Shown: one piece after another, positions 16,316 through 36,641 of the stretch | How positions within the stretch are numbered: position 1 is the stretch's first letter | How the letters are laid out: every line of letters starts with the position of its first letter | DNA from: Limanda limanda | Lineage: Eukaryota > Chordata > Actinopteri > Pleuronectiformes > Pleuronectidae | Reading direction: 5' to 3' | DNA: 64,000 bases | Assembly (NCBI RefSeq): GCF_963576545.1 | Contig: NC_083646.1 | Span: 9,267,491 to 9,331,490, forward strand | Notes under the pieces: generated by a model | The model's input: only the letters and a program-made list of their open reading frames with translations | Told to the model about the DNA's origin: nothing | The model's database searches: none | Made by a program: the position numbers and the translations under genes

Positions 16316-16978
16316 ATTTTTAAACAAGTAGCATTTAATGAAGGCATCACATAAGATTATATATTTAAGATGAATTGTTAATTCTTGAAAAATATGTTTT
16401 GGATCCAGGTTTGCAACATCAACTGTTCTGAGAGGCACTACGTTTACAACAGTTATTTTATAAACATCATTTTATAAGGTTTGCAACACCTCTTTTATAT
16501 TTCCCTCTTTTACATTAGTTGTTTGGCTAATTACAAAACATGTTAACGTGTAAAACTGTTCCTAGGTTGGGTTTTTATTTGTTATATTAACTTTGCTGTT
16601 GAGTTATGTGATGTTTGTCAATAATTATTGAGAAATATAATTCAAGGAGACTTAAAAACACCAGGTCATACATTTCCTGTACTTTGCTAATGATAGTAAG
16701 TCTTTATTTTTTTTTTTCTTTAATGAACTAGACATTCATCTCTTACTTCAGTGTGTTTGACTCTTAATTGCAATGATTTACAACACACTTTTAACAAGGA
16801 TGTGATCAACAACTATTTTCTGAAGAACATTTAAGAATTTCCTCTGTGAAATATTGGCACAAAAAAAGACTCAATATTCTGCTTTGAAAGATTTTATTTG
16901 TCAAAGTGTCCAGTGCAAAAGAAGGAGCATGAAGAGCAAATGATGTTGAGCTGCTCGACTGAACTTTGCTTCAATCAC

Positions 16979-18167
<1,189 letters not shown>

Positions 18168-18968
18168 GGTTGCTGTGTGATCGAGTGGATGACAGGACTT
18201 CACCAAGATCCTGGGTTTATATCCACAGGCAGGTGAGCTGCCCTGCTCTCTGGCAATCCTCATTGGCTGGTGAGGAGCCAATCCCTGCAGCGGGATGTTT
18301 GGGTCAAGTGAATCATTTACAGAATTACTTCGAGATAAAACAGTGCATTAAACAAGTCAGAATATCTTTCGTGTCAGCAAATGGATGTTGTTCTAATCCT
18401 TAACCATGCAGTGGTTCAATTCTTCATGTTTGTGTTGCATAATATCAAAATGGAATCGCCATATGATATATGTCATATAAACAATGTTTAAGTTTGAGCC
18501 TGTTTTTGGTTGTGTTATCACTGATGACCTTAACTAACACAGCGCCATTAAGTATTATCTAATACTATGTGACTTTTTTTGTTTTGACCACATGTGATGT
18601 GTCTCATTCACTCATCAGTCAGAGTTTATTCATTATCTTAGAGATTAAATTTAGAGATCGGTTACATTTTAACCGCAACGTGACGCAAAGTGATTGATCT
18701 TTTCACTACTCTGGACATAAAGCACCAGACACAACTTTTGAACCAATACAGATGTTTTTATTTATTTATTCACCGTATAACTTAATGAAGAAGCAACATG
18801 CAGATGCTCTTACACTTGTTTTTCAGTGATATTCTTTTCATGTCCATGTTGAGCATTGTCATTAAATTATTCTTCTGAGTTTGCAGAAATCACCTCTGGT
18901 TCATAAGACCATATTTAAACATCCATTGATATACAGATAGAATAATAAAAGTATTGACTGAAAGTATT

Positions 18969-19385
18969 TTATGGTTTAACCCTGATACTAAACCTAAATG
19001 AGAGAAATAAGAGTAAAAATATTAACAATGAGATGAGCAAATAAAGAAAGGAAAAGACCCATTTACCCTGTCTGTTCATTGTCATGTGATGTTGGGGCTT
19101 CAACCAAATAACTGTTAAATTTCGATTTGCTATTAAGAGCAAAGTTCTAAATACAGGAATCAAGTCCCTGTCCGTCACAATATCAGGGAGTCTACCTAAT
19201 GAATAAAGTTCAGGATCTAAAGCAAAGTAAATACCCAAAATCCATTTTATCTTTTTTTTTAACATTCTTCCAGAAATCCAGGAGCTTTGGTCCGTCCAAG
19301 GAAATATAAAGTCTCCAACCGACCCACAGTCCCTTATACAGACCTTTCATGATTAACATCCATACGTTCACATGAAACTTGACGG
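18969..19385 (-). pseudogene. LINE-1-like relic in Array A spacer 3
   Basis: Third copy of the ORF2 C-terminal fragment, with 98 codons open (GIYFALDPELYSLGRLPD and onward). A T-run has shifted the upstream frame. The remaining spacer 18168-20056 is nearly identical to spacer 4 and holds nothing else. Confidence 0.65.
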
Positions 19386-20056
19386 GAAGTATATATTTTT
19401 AAACAAGTAGCATTTAATGAAGGCATCACATCAGAATATTATATTTGAGATGAATTGTTAATTCTTGAAAAATATATTTTGGATCCAGGTTTGCAACATC
19501 AACTGTTCTGAGAGGCACTAAGTTTACAACAGTTATTTTATAACCATCAGTTTATAAGGTTTGCAACACCTCTTTTATATTTTCCTCTTTTACATCAGTT
19601 GTTTGGCTAATTACAAAACATGTTAACGTGTAAAACTGTTCCTAGGTTGGGTTTTTATTTGTTATATTAACTTTGCTGTTGAGTTATTTGATGTTTGTCA
19701 ATAATTATTAAGAAATATAATTCAAGGAGACTTAAAAACACCAGGTCATACATTTCCTGTACTTTGCTAATGATAGTAAGTCTTTATTTTATTTTCTTTA
19801 ATGAACCAGACATTCATCTCTTTCTTCAGTGTGTTTGACTCTTGATTGCAATGATTTACAACACACTTTTAACAAGGATGTGATCAACAACTATTTTCTG
19901 AAGAACATTTAAGAATTTCCTCTTTGAAATATTGGCACAAAACAAGACTCAATATTCTGCTTTGAAAGATTTTATTTGTCAAAGTGTCCAGTGCAAAAGA
20001 AGGAGCATGAAGAGCAAATGATGTTGAGCTGCTCGACTGAACTTTGCTTCAATCAC

Positions 20057-21236
<1,180 letters not shown>

Positions 21237-22037
21237 GGTTGCTGTGTGATCGAGGGGATGACAGGACTTCACCAAGATCCTGGGTTTATATCCACGGGCA
21301 GGTGAGCTGCCCTGCTCTCTGGCAATCCTCATTGGCTGGTGAGGAGCCAATCCCTGCAGCGGGATGTTTGGGTCAAGTGAATCATTTACAGAATTACTTC
21401 GAGATAAAACAGTGCATTAAACAAGTCAGAATATCTTTCGTGTCAGCAAATTGATGTTGTTCTAATCCTTAACCATGCAGTGGTTCAATTCTTCATGTTT
21501 GTGTTGCATAATATCAAAATGGAATCGCCATATGATATATGTCATATAAACAATGTTTAAGTTTGAGCCTGTTTTTGGTTGTGTTATCACTGATGACCTT
21601 AACTAACACAGTGCCATTAAGTATTATCTAATACTATGTGACTTTTTTTGTTTTGACCACATGTGATGTGTCTCATTCACTCGTCAGTCAGAGTTTATTC
21701 ATTCTCTTAGAGATTAAATTTAGAGATCGGTTACATTTTAACCGCAACGTGACGCAAAGTGATTGATCTTTTCACTACTCTGGACATAAAGCACCAGACA
21801 CAACTTTTGAACCAATACAGATGTTTTTATTTATTTATTCACCGTATAACTTAATGAAGAAGCAACATGCAGATGCTCTTACACTTGTTTTTCAGTGATA
21901 TTCTTTTCATGTCCATATTGAGCATTGTCATTAAATTATTCTTCTGAGTTTGCAGAAATCACCTCTGGTTCATAAGCCCATATTTAAACATCCATTGATA
22001 TACAGATAGAATAATAAAAGTATTGACTGAAAGTATT

Positions 22038-22452
22038 TTATGGTTTAACCCTGATACTTAACCTAAATGAGAGAAATACGAGTAAAAATATTAACAATGA
22101 GATGAGCAAATAAAGAAAGGAAAAGACCCATTTACCCTGTCTGTTCATTGTCATGTGATGGTGGGGCTTCAACCAAGTAACTGTTATATTTCGATTTGCT
22201 ATTAAGATCAGAGTTCTAAATACAGGAATCAAGTCCCTGTCCGTCACAATATCAGGGAGTCTACCTAATGAATAAAGTTCAGGATCTAAAGCAAAGTAAA
22301 TACCCAAAATCCATTTTATCTTTTTTTGAACATTCTTCTAGAAATCCAGGAGCTTTGGTCCGTCCCAGGAAATATAAAGTCTCCAACCGACCCACAGTCC
22401 CTTATACAGACCTTTCATGATTAACATCCATACGTTCACATGAAACTTGACG
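22038..22452 (-). pseudogene. LINE-1-like relic in Array A spacer 4
   Basis: Fourth copy, 89 codons open on the minus strand, nearly identical to the spacer 3 copy. There is no fifth copy upstream of A5, where homology to the unit ends first. Spacer 21237-23124 shows no other feature. Confidence 0.65.
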
Positions 22453-23124
22453 GGAAGTATATATTTTTAAACAAGTAGCATTTAATGAAGGCATCACATC
22501 AGAATATTATATTTGAGATGAATTGTTAATTCTTGAAAAATATATTTTGGATCCAGGTTTGCAACATCAACTGTTCTGAGAGGCACTAAGTTTACAACAG
22601 TTATTTTATAACCATCAGTTTATAAGGTTTGCAACACCTCTTTTATATTTCCTTCTTTTACATCAGTTGTTTGGCTAATTACAAAACATGTTAACGTGTA
22701 AAACTGTTCCTAGGTTGGGTTTTTATTTGTTATATTAACTTTGCTGTTGAGTTATTTGATGTTTGTCAATAATTATTAAGAAATATAATTCAAGGAGACT
22801 TAAAAACACCAGGTCATACATTTCCTGTACTTTGCTAATGATAGTAAGTCTTTATTTTATTTTCTTTAATGAACCAGACATTCATCTCTTTCTTCAGTGT
22901 GTTTGACTCTTGATTGCAATGATTTACAACACACTTTTAACAAGGATGTGATCAACAACTATTTTCTGAAGAACATTTAAGAATTTCCTCTGTGAAATAT
23001 TGGCACAAAACAAGACTCAATATTCTGCTTTGAAAGATTTTATTTGTCAAAGTGTCCAGTGCAAAAGAAGGAGCATGAAGAGCAAATGATGTTGAGCTGC
23101 TCGACTGAACTTTGCTTCAATCAC

Positions 23125-24304
<1,180 letters not shown>

Positions 24305-25915
24305 GGTTGCTGTGTGATCGAGTGGATGACAGGACTTCACCAAGATCCTGGGTTTATATCCACAGGCAGGTGAGCTGCCCTGCTCTCTGGCAATCCTCAT
24401 TGGCTGGTGAGGAGCCAATCCCTGCAGCGGGATGTTTGGGTCAAGTGAATGATTTCCAGAATTACTTACAAATAAAATACTGCATTAAAAAAGTAAGAAA
24501 GGACTTTTGTAGGGATGCAACGATATGGAAATTCTTGGCCGATACTGATAATTGCTTATTTTGTTTTTGTTGGTATTCATTCACCCTTTTCTGCCAGGAT
24601 AATAATGAAGTCATTTTATAAAAAGCACTTTAAAAAATTATTTCATCCCTTTATCACTCTTATCTTTTAATGAGCACAAATTTAATCAGTTTTCTGAAAC
24701 AATCTTTAGTTTAACTAAACTTTATTTAAAGGAGACATATTATGCCCATTTTGCCACAAGTTGATATGGTTCCTTAGGGTCTTAATGAAATGTCTGTAAC
24801 ATATTTTGGTCAAAATACCACAAGGATCATTTAAAACAGCACCCTTTTTACCGATTGACCATATGTGATTTGTTTCATTCAGTCACCAGTCAGAGCGTAT
24901 TCATTCACTCACAGATTAGATATAGATATCGATAACATTTTGACAGGAATGTCGACAGAGGAATTTATCTTTTCAGTACGCTCGAGGTAAACTCATAATC
25001 ATCCTTAAGAAAATGTGCTTCGTGCCCATGTGCTGCTCTGGGTCTCAGCCCTGAGCTGCCACACAGTTGTTCTACTTCTTGTCATTCAGCTACATCTCAA
25101 AGTATAATGTTCGTTTCTTAATCTGCTTCGTTTTTCCATAAGCTGCTATCACTCTAATTCTCTTGCTTTGGTAAATGTTTTGAATCCAGCACCTGTTGTT
25201 TTGAGGTTCCTGTGGTCAGATTGTGCGGGGCACTCGAGGACACTACTAAATTTAGATGTGTATGGACACAGTATTTCACAGCTGGATGCTTCTCAGGACT
25301 GAATATCTGGAAACCAAATTCAGATACGAAGGCGGAGGCTGGCGTGCCAGAGGAAACACATTTTCAATGGATCATACAAGGTAGAGAGCAATGGTGAGGG
25401 AACAATAACAATAACATGGTTTGAAAAATATAATGTTACAAGTAAAAGACATGAAGGTAAAAGTATACAACTTCACTGTTAAGCTGTGATAGTCTTAATG
25501 GTGTTGTGGGACAATTTATAACATCATCATTCTTATGCGCTTTGCACAACTCCACCTAATGAGCCAAATAACTGAATGAGAAGAGCTGTGACACACAAAT
25601 TCAGAACTTAAGTTCACAATTGCATTCATGTTTACACTGTGGTAGTGTTTATATTATTTATCATTTATCATACTTATCATTATTACTCACTTTACTGCTA
25701 ACGTATGCGCTTTAGTTGTGTTTACTTATATTATATTAAAGAACTTTATTTTAAACTTCTTTTGCCTGTATCTTTATTTTATTATAGTGTGGTTTATGTT
25801 TAGATTTATACATTTAAATTGAAGATCTTTGCAACAGGCACAATTCGATTTGAGCATAACTTTCGTAAATTTGCTGTGCTTGCACGATGATATAAAGGTC
25901 TCGGAATTTTAATCT
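24305..25915. other. A5 promoter flank and repeat-rich spacer
   Basis: After the A5 promoter, array homology stops near 24480. A roughly 370-bp insertion follows: 24510-24560 begins 'agggatgcaacgatatgg', like the end of a fish hAT-type repeat, and 24731-24835 contains 'ggagacatattatgccca', a motif I know from a common fish interspersed repeat. Array A upstream homology then resumes at 24856-24990. From 25000 to 25915 I see no gene or recognisable element. Confidence 0.5.
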
Positions 25916-26197
25916 TTAACCCTTTGATACAAAAAAAGTGACCTGATGAAGTTTTAATTGTAAATATCTTTGCAATAAATTTATTTCATCATTCAGAGTT
26001 CCAGGAATTCCTCAATTAAGTTGTTTTTGATCATCACAAATTCTTTTTTTCATTTGTACTTTTTTATTTCTTTAATAAAAATCATTTTTGTATCACTACC
26101 CTTCTAAGGCACAACATGGGTCAAAAATTACCCATATTTATGGCCCGAGCACTGACATCAAAGGTCAGGTGAGGCCCTATTGAAATTGTAAGGATTA

Positions 26198-26300
<103 letters not shown>

Positions 26301-27049
26301 CACTATTATTCAGGCAAATTAATTGGCTTTTTGAGATCTTTACCATGCTCAAATTCTTACCAAAATTTGCAGAAAGTTAGAAAGTGGTGAAAATTTACGT
26401 ATTCGGAAGGAATTTTCAATGGGCGTCGCAAAATGGCTCAACCGTGCCCCCCGAGACCCCTGGAACGTGTTCACATTGACCGATCTTCACAAAAATCAAT
26501 ACACAGGTGTATCATGACCAGACAAACAAAAAAGTCTGTAGGTGCAATTGGAAAAACACAACAGGAAGCCTGCTATTTTGCATTTAGTGGCCATTTTGGC
26601 CATATTTTCACATGTTATTTCATGCATGGCTGTGCTTCTTTGCTATATCTTTTAAAATCTATTTATTAAATCATCTAAGATAACAAAGTATTCATTAAAA
26701 TATCTTGTTTTTGATTACCACAAATCATTATTTTCCTTTTCTCTGTCTTAATTTATTACTGCATCAAGTTTACACACATGGGTCTGCAAGTGTGAATTTG
26801 ATAGGAACCTTTGATTTGTAAATGTTTGTAATTAGGAACATGTTTACTGTGGATAACTTTTCACATGCCACACTTGTCAGAACTACTTATCAGAACTAAA
26901 CGGGCTGCTTTTGCACATCTGATTCATGTACGTCTTATTTTACAATTGTTTTACCTAAGAAAATTTTATTTGATATCTTGTGAAAAGATAACTGCACATA
27001 ACATTTAAACATTACTTCTCTCTACTGGTGGTTAAGAGAAATATGTCCA

Positions 27050-27245
27050 ATATTATTAGCTAGCTGATAACATATTCTCTTTTAGCTAGCTAATGTTAGC
27101 TTATGTAAGCTAGGTCAATTCTAGCTAACGATAGCTAGGGCAACATGTCATTCTAATCTAGCTAGCTAATGATAGCTAACGATAGCTAGGTCAACATGAC
27201 ATTCTATTCTAGCTAGCTAATGTTAGCTGATGTCAACTAGGTCAA
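27050..27245 (+). repeat. AGCTA-rich degenerate tandem repeat
   Basis: Several copies of AGCTAGCTAATG and AACGATAGCTAGG with 'tcaacatgacattct' linkers. The clearest period is 51 bp (27158 to 27209). The sequence is full of short palindromes. Function unknown; it may be part of the element's internal filler. Confidence 0.75.
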
Positions 27246-27352
27246 CAAAATACAACTTGAAATAGAACAGTGTACAGTATACAGTATACTGTATACTTTA
27301 TAAACTGATGGATGAAAATATTATTTTGATTTTCTTTATTCACAGTGTTAGT

Positions 27353-27493
27353 ATGGCTCGTCACAGTCATTCCAGATTTACAGCTTAACAGGTCATAGAG
27401 ATGCTAAATGAAGAACAGGATGAAGATGAAGCAATTCTTAATCCTGATTGTGAGTCTGACATCTCTGATGCTGATGACCTAGACTATATCTGA
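27353..27493 (+). pseudogene. piggyBac transposase N-terminal fragment
   Basis: A 47-codon frame beginning MARHSHSRFTA and ending DADDLDYI, with a TAA at codon 12 (27386-27388). The SRFTAEQV-like start and the acidic stretch that follows match the N-terminus of piggyBac-type transposases. It then runs into the 37-bp repeat array at a TGA. Confidence 0.7.
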
Positions 27494-27496
27494 AAA

Positions 27497-27740
27497 GCAG
27501 AAAAGTCATAGGTTTGTATGCCACCTTTTTACGGCAGAATAGTTGACCGTTTTCATGCCGCTTTTTAACGGCAGAAAAGTTGACCGTTTTCATGCCGCTT
27601 TTTAACGGCAGAAAAGTTGGCCGTTTTCATGCCGCTTTTTAACGGCAGAAAAGTTGGCCGTTTTCATGCCACTTTTTAACGGCAGAAAAGCCGAAGGTTT
27701 GTATGCCTCTTTTTAATGGCAGAGTCATAGGTTTGTATGC
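27497..27740 (+). repeat. 37-bp minisatellite replacing the transposase core
   Basis: Six full 37-bp units start at 27497, 27534, 27571, 27608, 27645 and 27682, plus a partial unit to 27740. Each starts GCAGAAAAGT and contains an ATGCCnCTTTTTAACG segment. Units 2-5 are the most alike. 37 is not a multiple of three, so the array cannot extend the transposase frame. Confidence 0.95.
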
Positions 27741-27741
27741 T

Positions 27742-27918
27742 TATTACAGAGGCAATGGGAAGATGTGGGTTAAGAAAAATAAACGCTGCCACCACCCAGC
27801 CACAGGAGGACATCAGACAGGAGTGAAGAGGAAGAGGTGCAAGGGTTCCAAGTGCACCAGCTCTGTGTGCAAGGAGCACAAACATGTGATAGTCATTTGT
27901 GAGCCATGTATGCACTGA
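27742..27918 (+). pseudogene. piggyBac transposase C-terminal cysteine-rich fragment
   Basis: The frame reads YYRGNGKMWVKKNKRCHHP and, further on, RCKGSKCTSSVCKEHKHVI and CEPCMH, then TGA at 27916-27918. The CxxxxC-xxxxC-xxxH-C-xxC spacing is the C-terminal cysteine-rich, RING-like domain of piggyBac transposases that binds the element ends. No catalytic aspartates are present. Confidence 0.75.
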
Positions 27919-28398
27919 GATGGCAATTTGCACGGTACCCATATGAGTTTATGTAGTCAGGTTTCTTTTCTTTTATTCATTCATTTTATACATTCACCAC
28001 AGTTCACTACAGTTCAACATTATTTTTATCGGTTGTATGGTGTATGTTTTGTGTAAGTTAGACAAAGTGACAAATAAACATTTAAAATATTGATTTGTGG
28101 TAATCAAAAACAAGATTTTTAATGAATACTTTGAATATTAAATAATGAATGAATTGATTTCCAAAAATATATCGAAGAAACACTCAGCCGTGCATGAAAT
28201 AACATTGTAGGTCAATACAGGTCATTTTTGACCCATGTTGTGCCTTAGAAGGGGTTTGCATAGCTTGTGTATTAAAGGGTTAAAGTGATTGTGTGGACAC
28301 ATTGTTCACGTCATTGTGGAACTGTTTTACAGCTCCAGGACTCCGTGTGGAAGTTACATCGTCAGACATCAAATCTGTTTTCAGGTCAAACAAAAACA

Positions 28399-28570
28399 GT
28401 TAAAGGTTCAGTGTTTAGGATCTAGTGACATCTAGTGGTGAAGTTGCATGTTGCAGCTAAATACCCCTCACCTAACCCTCCTCTTCCAAACATGAAAGAG
28501 AACCTGAGGTAACCTTCAGCTGTTATAGAAAGCCTATTCCAGAGAATGGTTCTTTATAAAAAAGAGGAAA
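28399..28570 (+). repeat. common teleost interspersed repeat
   Basis: The runs 'aaaggttcagtgttta', 'catctagtggtgaagttgca' and 'atacccctcacctaaccct' match a repeat I know to be widespread in percomorph genomes. Ends and family are not defined here. The flanks 28284-28398 and 28571-28959 show nothing recognisable. Confidence 0.6.
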
Positions 28571-28959
28571 AGTCATTTGTAAAAATCCACCCGTTAAAAT
28601 CCTTGGCCTTGTGCTGCTGTTACTCAGTTATAACATCGAAACCGAATCAAACCTCCCCCAGGTTTACTCGAACATGACTTATTGCAGATGTTCTCTGTAT
28701 TTTAATACATTTTGCAGATGTTTGCATCCCTTTATTTGATTAATTAGTAATTATTTAATTGATTTGAACTCTTCCGCAACAATTTCAGTGTAACACTGAA
28801 TTAAAATGACTGACTCTATATGTTCTTTTTTAAATTAAGCTTAAGTGCGACATTAAGTTTGTTTTGGTATTTGTTGTGGTTGTATCACTGCATTAATGTC
28901 TATTGTGTCTCATCAACTCTTACTTGGTGATACTCTTGCCTTTGTTGTTTTTGTCTTTG

Positions 28960-29255
28960 TTATTTATAGTACAAGCCAGAAAAAGCTGTCAGAGGCATCA
29001 GGCCGAATAGGACTTGCTGGTTATTTAAACTGAGAAGTTCTTTAAGAGATCAATTTCACGTAGTACATCTGTAATTTCATTTTTTTGTCTCTGGAGTCAG
29101 CCTTTTTGAAGAACACATGGCTTGGTCCTCCTGTATAATCCACATTAAGCATCTGTGGTTGTGAACGGGTCATTTGCAGAACTGCAGCCATCTCTTCACA
29201 TGTGAAGGGTTAAAGATTAATGAGAGAATAATGGTGGGAGGTGTGTCCAGCAGAA
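28960..29255 (+). pseudogene. orphan trypsin promoter block with no gene
   Basis: A plus-oriented copy of the Array B distal promoter block ('gtctctggagtcagc', 'cttggtcctcctgta', 'ctgcagccatctcttcacat'). It runs up to 'ggtgggaggtgtgtccagcag', which in intact genes lies about 100 bp before the ATG, and there joins abruptly to the 3' flank of the oppositely oriented B1. The gene that belonged to this promoter has been deleted or inverted away. Confidence 0.7.
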
Positions 29256-29395
29256 AAGGAACATTATTTGAAAGTCAATGTTTAAAACTTTATTGATTCA
29301 GATGCTCAAAGGCGGCACATTGTTCACAAATATACGTCAATGTTGGAGTTAGAACGATGGAAGAAAGGCAGCGGAGTACGATCAGAGGATCAGAT

Positions 29396-30616
<1,221 letters not shown>

Positions 30617-31561
30617 GGTTGCTGTGGGATCCTGTTGATGAGAGAACTTCACCTGGAACCTGGTTTAAATAGAAAGGAAGCTCTGCCCTTTACCTGCTGG
30701 ACACACCTCCCACCATTACTCTCCACCAATCAGGGTCCTGGAGTGAAATTTCTGCGTGTTGGAAAAGCAAATATTGTGTAAAGTGTGGGATGTTCTGTTG
30801 AGTCACACTCTATACATTAGATTGTATCATCTACAAAACCTTTTCACAGTCGTCCATGAAAGGAAAACATCTGTTTTATGAATTTAAACAATTCCAGTGA
30901 GTGGCCTTTGTTGTTAATGTCTTTGATATTTATATTACACGGGAGAAATCAATCCCAAAAGTATCAGGACATTTAGGACTTACTAGTCATCAAAACTGAG
31001 AAGTCATATAACAAATCATTTCTAGCGTAGTACATGTGTAATTTAATGCATTGGTGTTTATTGTCTCTGGAGTCAGCAGTTTTGAACGACACGTGGCTTG
31101 GTCCTCCTGTAAAATCCATATTCAGCAGCTGTGGTTGTGAACTGGACCATCTGCAGAGCTGCAGCCATGTCTTCACATGTCGAGGTTAAAGGTCACTGAA
31201 TACAAACTGTGCTAAACATAGATGTACAGAGTGCTCTGCAGCAACATCACCTGGAGTATGAAGTTCAGGAAGAGTCACAGAATTGTTTCAACTATTTTTT
31301 GAAACACATGTTTTCCTTTCATGGACGACTCTGAAAAGGTTTTGTAGATGATACAATCTAATGTATAGAGTGTGACACAACAGACCATCCCAAACTTTAC
31401 ACAATATTTGCTTTTCCAACACGCAGAAATTTCACTCCAGGACCCTGATTGGTGGAGAGTAATGGTGGGAGGTGTGTCCAGCAGGTAAAGGGCAGAGCTT
31501 CCCTTCTATTTAAGCCAGGTTCCAGGTGAAGTTCTCTCATCAACAGGATCCCACAGCAACC
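30617..31561. promoter_or_regulatory. shared divergent promoter of B1 and B2
   Basis: The two ends are inverted copies of one promoter: TATTTAAA boxes, a CAAT-type 'ctgattggtgga' element and the 'atggacgactctgaaaagg' block appear on both sides. Only the B2 side keeps the full distal block with the DR1 site (31183-31195), so B1 may depend on it from the far side or do without. Unique sequence separates the halves at about 30890-31020. Confidence 0.7.
31183..31195 (+). promoter_or_regulatory. DR1 nuclear-receptor-like site, B2 upstream block
   Basis: AGGTTAAAGGTCA: two AGGTNA half-sites with a one-base spacer, 379 bp before the B2 ATG, inside a conserved block at about 31024-31285. DR1 sites are bound by HNF4 and RXR heterodimers (general knowledge); use here is inferred. 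Confidence 0.5.
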
Positions 31562-32783
<1,222 letters not shown>

Positions 32784-34845
32784 ATCTGATCCTGTGATCG
32801 TACTCCGCTGCCTTTCTTCCATCGTTCTAACTCCAACATTGATGTATATTTGTGAACAATGTGTCGCCTTTGAGCATCTGAATCAATAAAGTTTTAAACA
32901 TTGACTTTCAAATATTGTTCCTGTTAATTTCTTTCCACATCATGGTGCACAATTTTTTTAAACGTACTGGGATTTTTCAACACGGTCTTAAACTGATCAC
33001 GACTCCTCTGAAGTACAGTAAAAACTATAATTATCTTGAATCCACCATAACTGGTGTATGTTGACAAATAAAATGTTCAAGTTTCAAACTTTGTCAGTAC
33101 ATTACTATCTTAGAGAAATCGATCCAAGCAACAGTTTAGAAAGAAACACTAAATAAATATGTTGATCATAAGACTCAAGGTTTTTCCATCTAGACAGTCA
33201 GTATGTGAACAAAATTCTGGTTTAAATGATGATTTCATTTGAATTTCATCAGAATGACCTGAACAATTGTCAAACATTATGAAGTTTGCAAACAACCCAT
33301 AAACAAGAGAGAATCAAATCAAATGAAGCCAATTTATATGGAGCAAACAACACCACAGCAGAGAAGCTACAAAGATAAATAGATCAACAAGAACATTCAC
33401 AATACCAGAGCCAGTGAAAGTGTCCAACTGACATTGACTTTCATTGCAGGACCCATTCAAGGTCATGATGCCTGGATGATTTCAGCCTGTACAAAAACAT
33501 ATAGACCTGAACTAAAACACAGCAAAGAATCAAATTACAACAACATACACAGTTTTAAAATGTATTTTTATCACAGAACTGAGCAGAAGCCTTCAAAAAG
33601 AATCTCTGTAACACCACAAAATATTTGGTAGAATTTTGCAGTTGAGTAACTTTTTACATAAGAGTAACGTTTTTTTTCCCCCAATGAGCACTATTCGAAA
33701 GTTTTAATTGATGAGCAACACCAGGGGTGGGGCTCAATCGTTCTCTTTACACAAAGCACCCAATAAAAAGCAGGTATGGAGCAATCTTTGGCCTTTTATC
33801 CACCATAAGTCAAACATGAGAGTTATGGTGTCTGTGCTGCTCATAGGAGCTGTGTGTCAGTCTGGACCACTCAACGTTTAGAAGTCACGTCAGAATATAC
33901 TTTCTTTGGGATAGGTTCTGCCAAGTAACAAATGTAGTCTGTCTAATGTGGCCTATGTTGTTAAACTGTGTATGTTGTTGCAGTTTTATTCTTTGTTGTG
34001 TTTGAGTTCAGTTCTATATGTTTTTGAACAGGCTGTAATCATCCAGGCATCATGACCATGACTCTGTCCTACAATGAAAGTCAATGTCAGTTCGAAACTT
34101 TCACTGGCTCTGGTATGTGAATGAAACTATATAGGTCTATATATATCCATACACCTGTATATAATGTGTAAATGATTTCTGACACTTTTTATCCTCTAAT
34201 CATTATTAATACAACAGTTATTTTATTATGTTATTGTTGATCAATTTATCTTTGTAACTTCTCTGCTGTGGTGTTTTTTGCTCTGTATCAATTGGCTTCA
34301 CTTGATTTGAGTCTCTAGTTAATGGGTTGTTTGCAAACTTCATTATGTTTGACAATGTTTCAGGTCTTCTTCCTGCTGAAATTCAATACAAAGCATAATT
34401 TAAACCACACTATAGACATTTTGGTCACATACTATGTAGATGGAAAAACCTTGAGTCTTGTTATCAACTTATGTATTTATTGTTTCATTCTAAACTGCTG
34501 CATGAATCAAACTGGCTTAGATAGTTATGTCATGACAAAGTTTGGGAGTTGAACATTTTATTTGTCAACAGAGAGTAGTTGTGGTGGATACAAAATAAAC
34601 CTTGTTTATACAGAATTTCCTTGAATTGGTGACCAGTTTAATATCGTGTTGAAAAATCCCAGCACATTTTAAAATAGTGTGCACCATGATGTGGAAAGAA
34701 GCGAAATGGAACATTATTTGAAAGTCGATGTTTAGGACTTTATTGATTCAAATGCTCAAAGGCGGCACATTGTTCACAAATATACATCAATGTTGGAGTT
34801 AGAACGATGGCAGAAAGGCAGTGGAGTACGATCACAGGATCAGAT
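32784..34845. other. Array B spacer between B2 and B3 (tail to tail)
   Basis: Holds both 3' UTRs, one exon 1 relic (33816-33881) and the spacer repeat in direct (33440-33560) and inverted (34030-34130) orientation, so the middle is a loose palindrome. It is the uninterrupted counterpart of the B4-B5 spacer, which carries the transposons. No other gene. Confidence 0.65.
33816..33881 (+). pseudogene. exon 1 relic R1 (B10 type)
   Basis: Promoter-like 'caataaaaagcaggtatgg' and then ATG with 21 codons, MRVMVSVLLIGAVCQSGPLNV and TAG split as shown by B10 homology. In B10 the same place is exon 1 followed by donor GTAAGT; here it is GTCAGT. No exon 2 follows. Confidence 0.7.
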
Positions 34846-36066
<1,221 letters not shown>

Positions 36067-36641
36067 GGTTGCTGTGGGATCCTGTTGATGAGAGAACTTC
36101 ACCTGGAACCTGGTTTAAATAGAAGGGAAGCTCTGCCCTTTACCTGCTGGACACACCTCCCACCATTATTATCCACCAATCATGGACCTGGACTGATAAT
36201 TCTGTGTGTTGCATTGTGTACTCTCTACACTCCGTACATCTATATATAGCACATTATGTAGTTAGTAATCTTTAACCCTTCACATGTGAAGAGATGGCTG
36301 CAGTTCTGCAAATGGCCGGTTCACAACCACAGATGCTTAATGTGGATTATACAGGAGGACCAAACCATGTGTCGTTCAAAAAGGCTGACTCCAGAGACAA
36401 AAACATCGATGAATAAATTACAGATGTACTACTTGAAATTGCTCTCTTATATGACTTCTCAGTTTTGATAACCAGCAAGTCCTATATGGCCTGATGCCTC
36501 TGAGAACCTTTTCTGTGATGTAATATAAATAACAAAGACAAAAACAACAAAGGTCATCAACACCAGGCTCAATCGGTGGCTTTAAGCACTCAATAAAAAG
36601 TATGGAGCAATCTTTGGCTTTTTATCGACTATTAGTCAAAC

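Noticed and set aside
25212..25397. 61-codon plus-strand frame between Array A and the piggyBac element
   Set aside because: No domain, no splice context and no conserved neighbour; not reported as a gene.
27497..27740. 37-bp direct repeats resembling a CRISPR array
   Set aside because: Units abut with no spacers, lie inside a eukaryotic transposon and show gradual divergence: a minisatellite.
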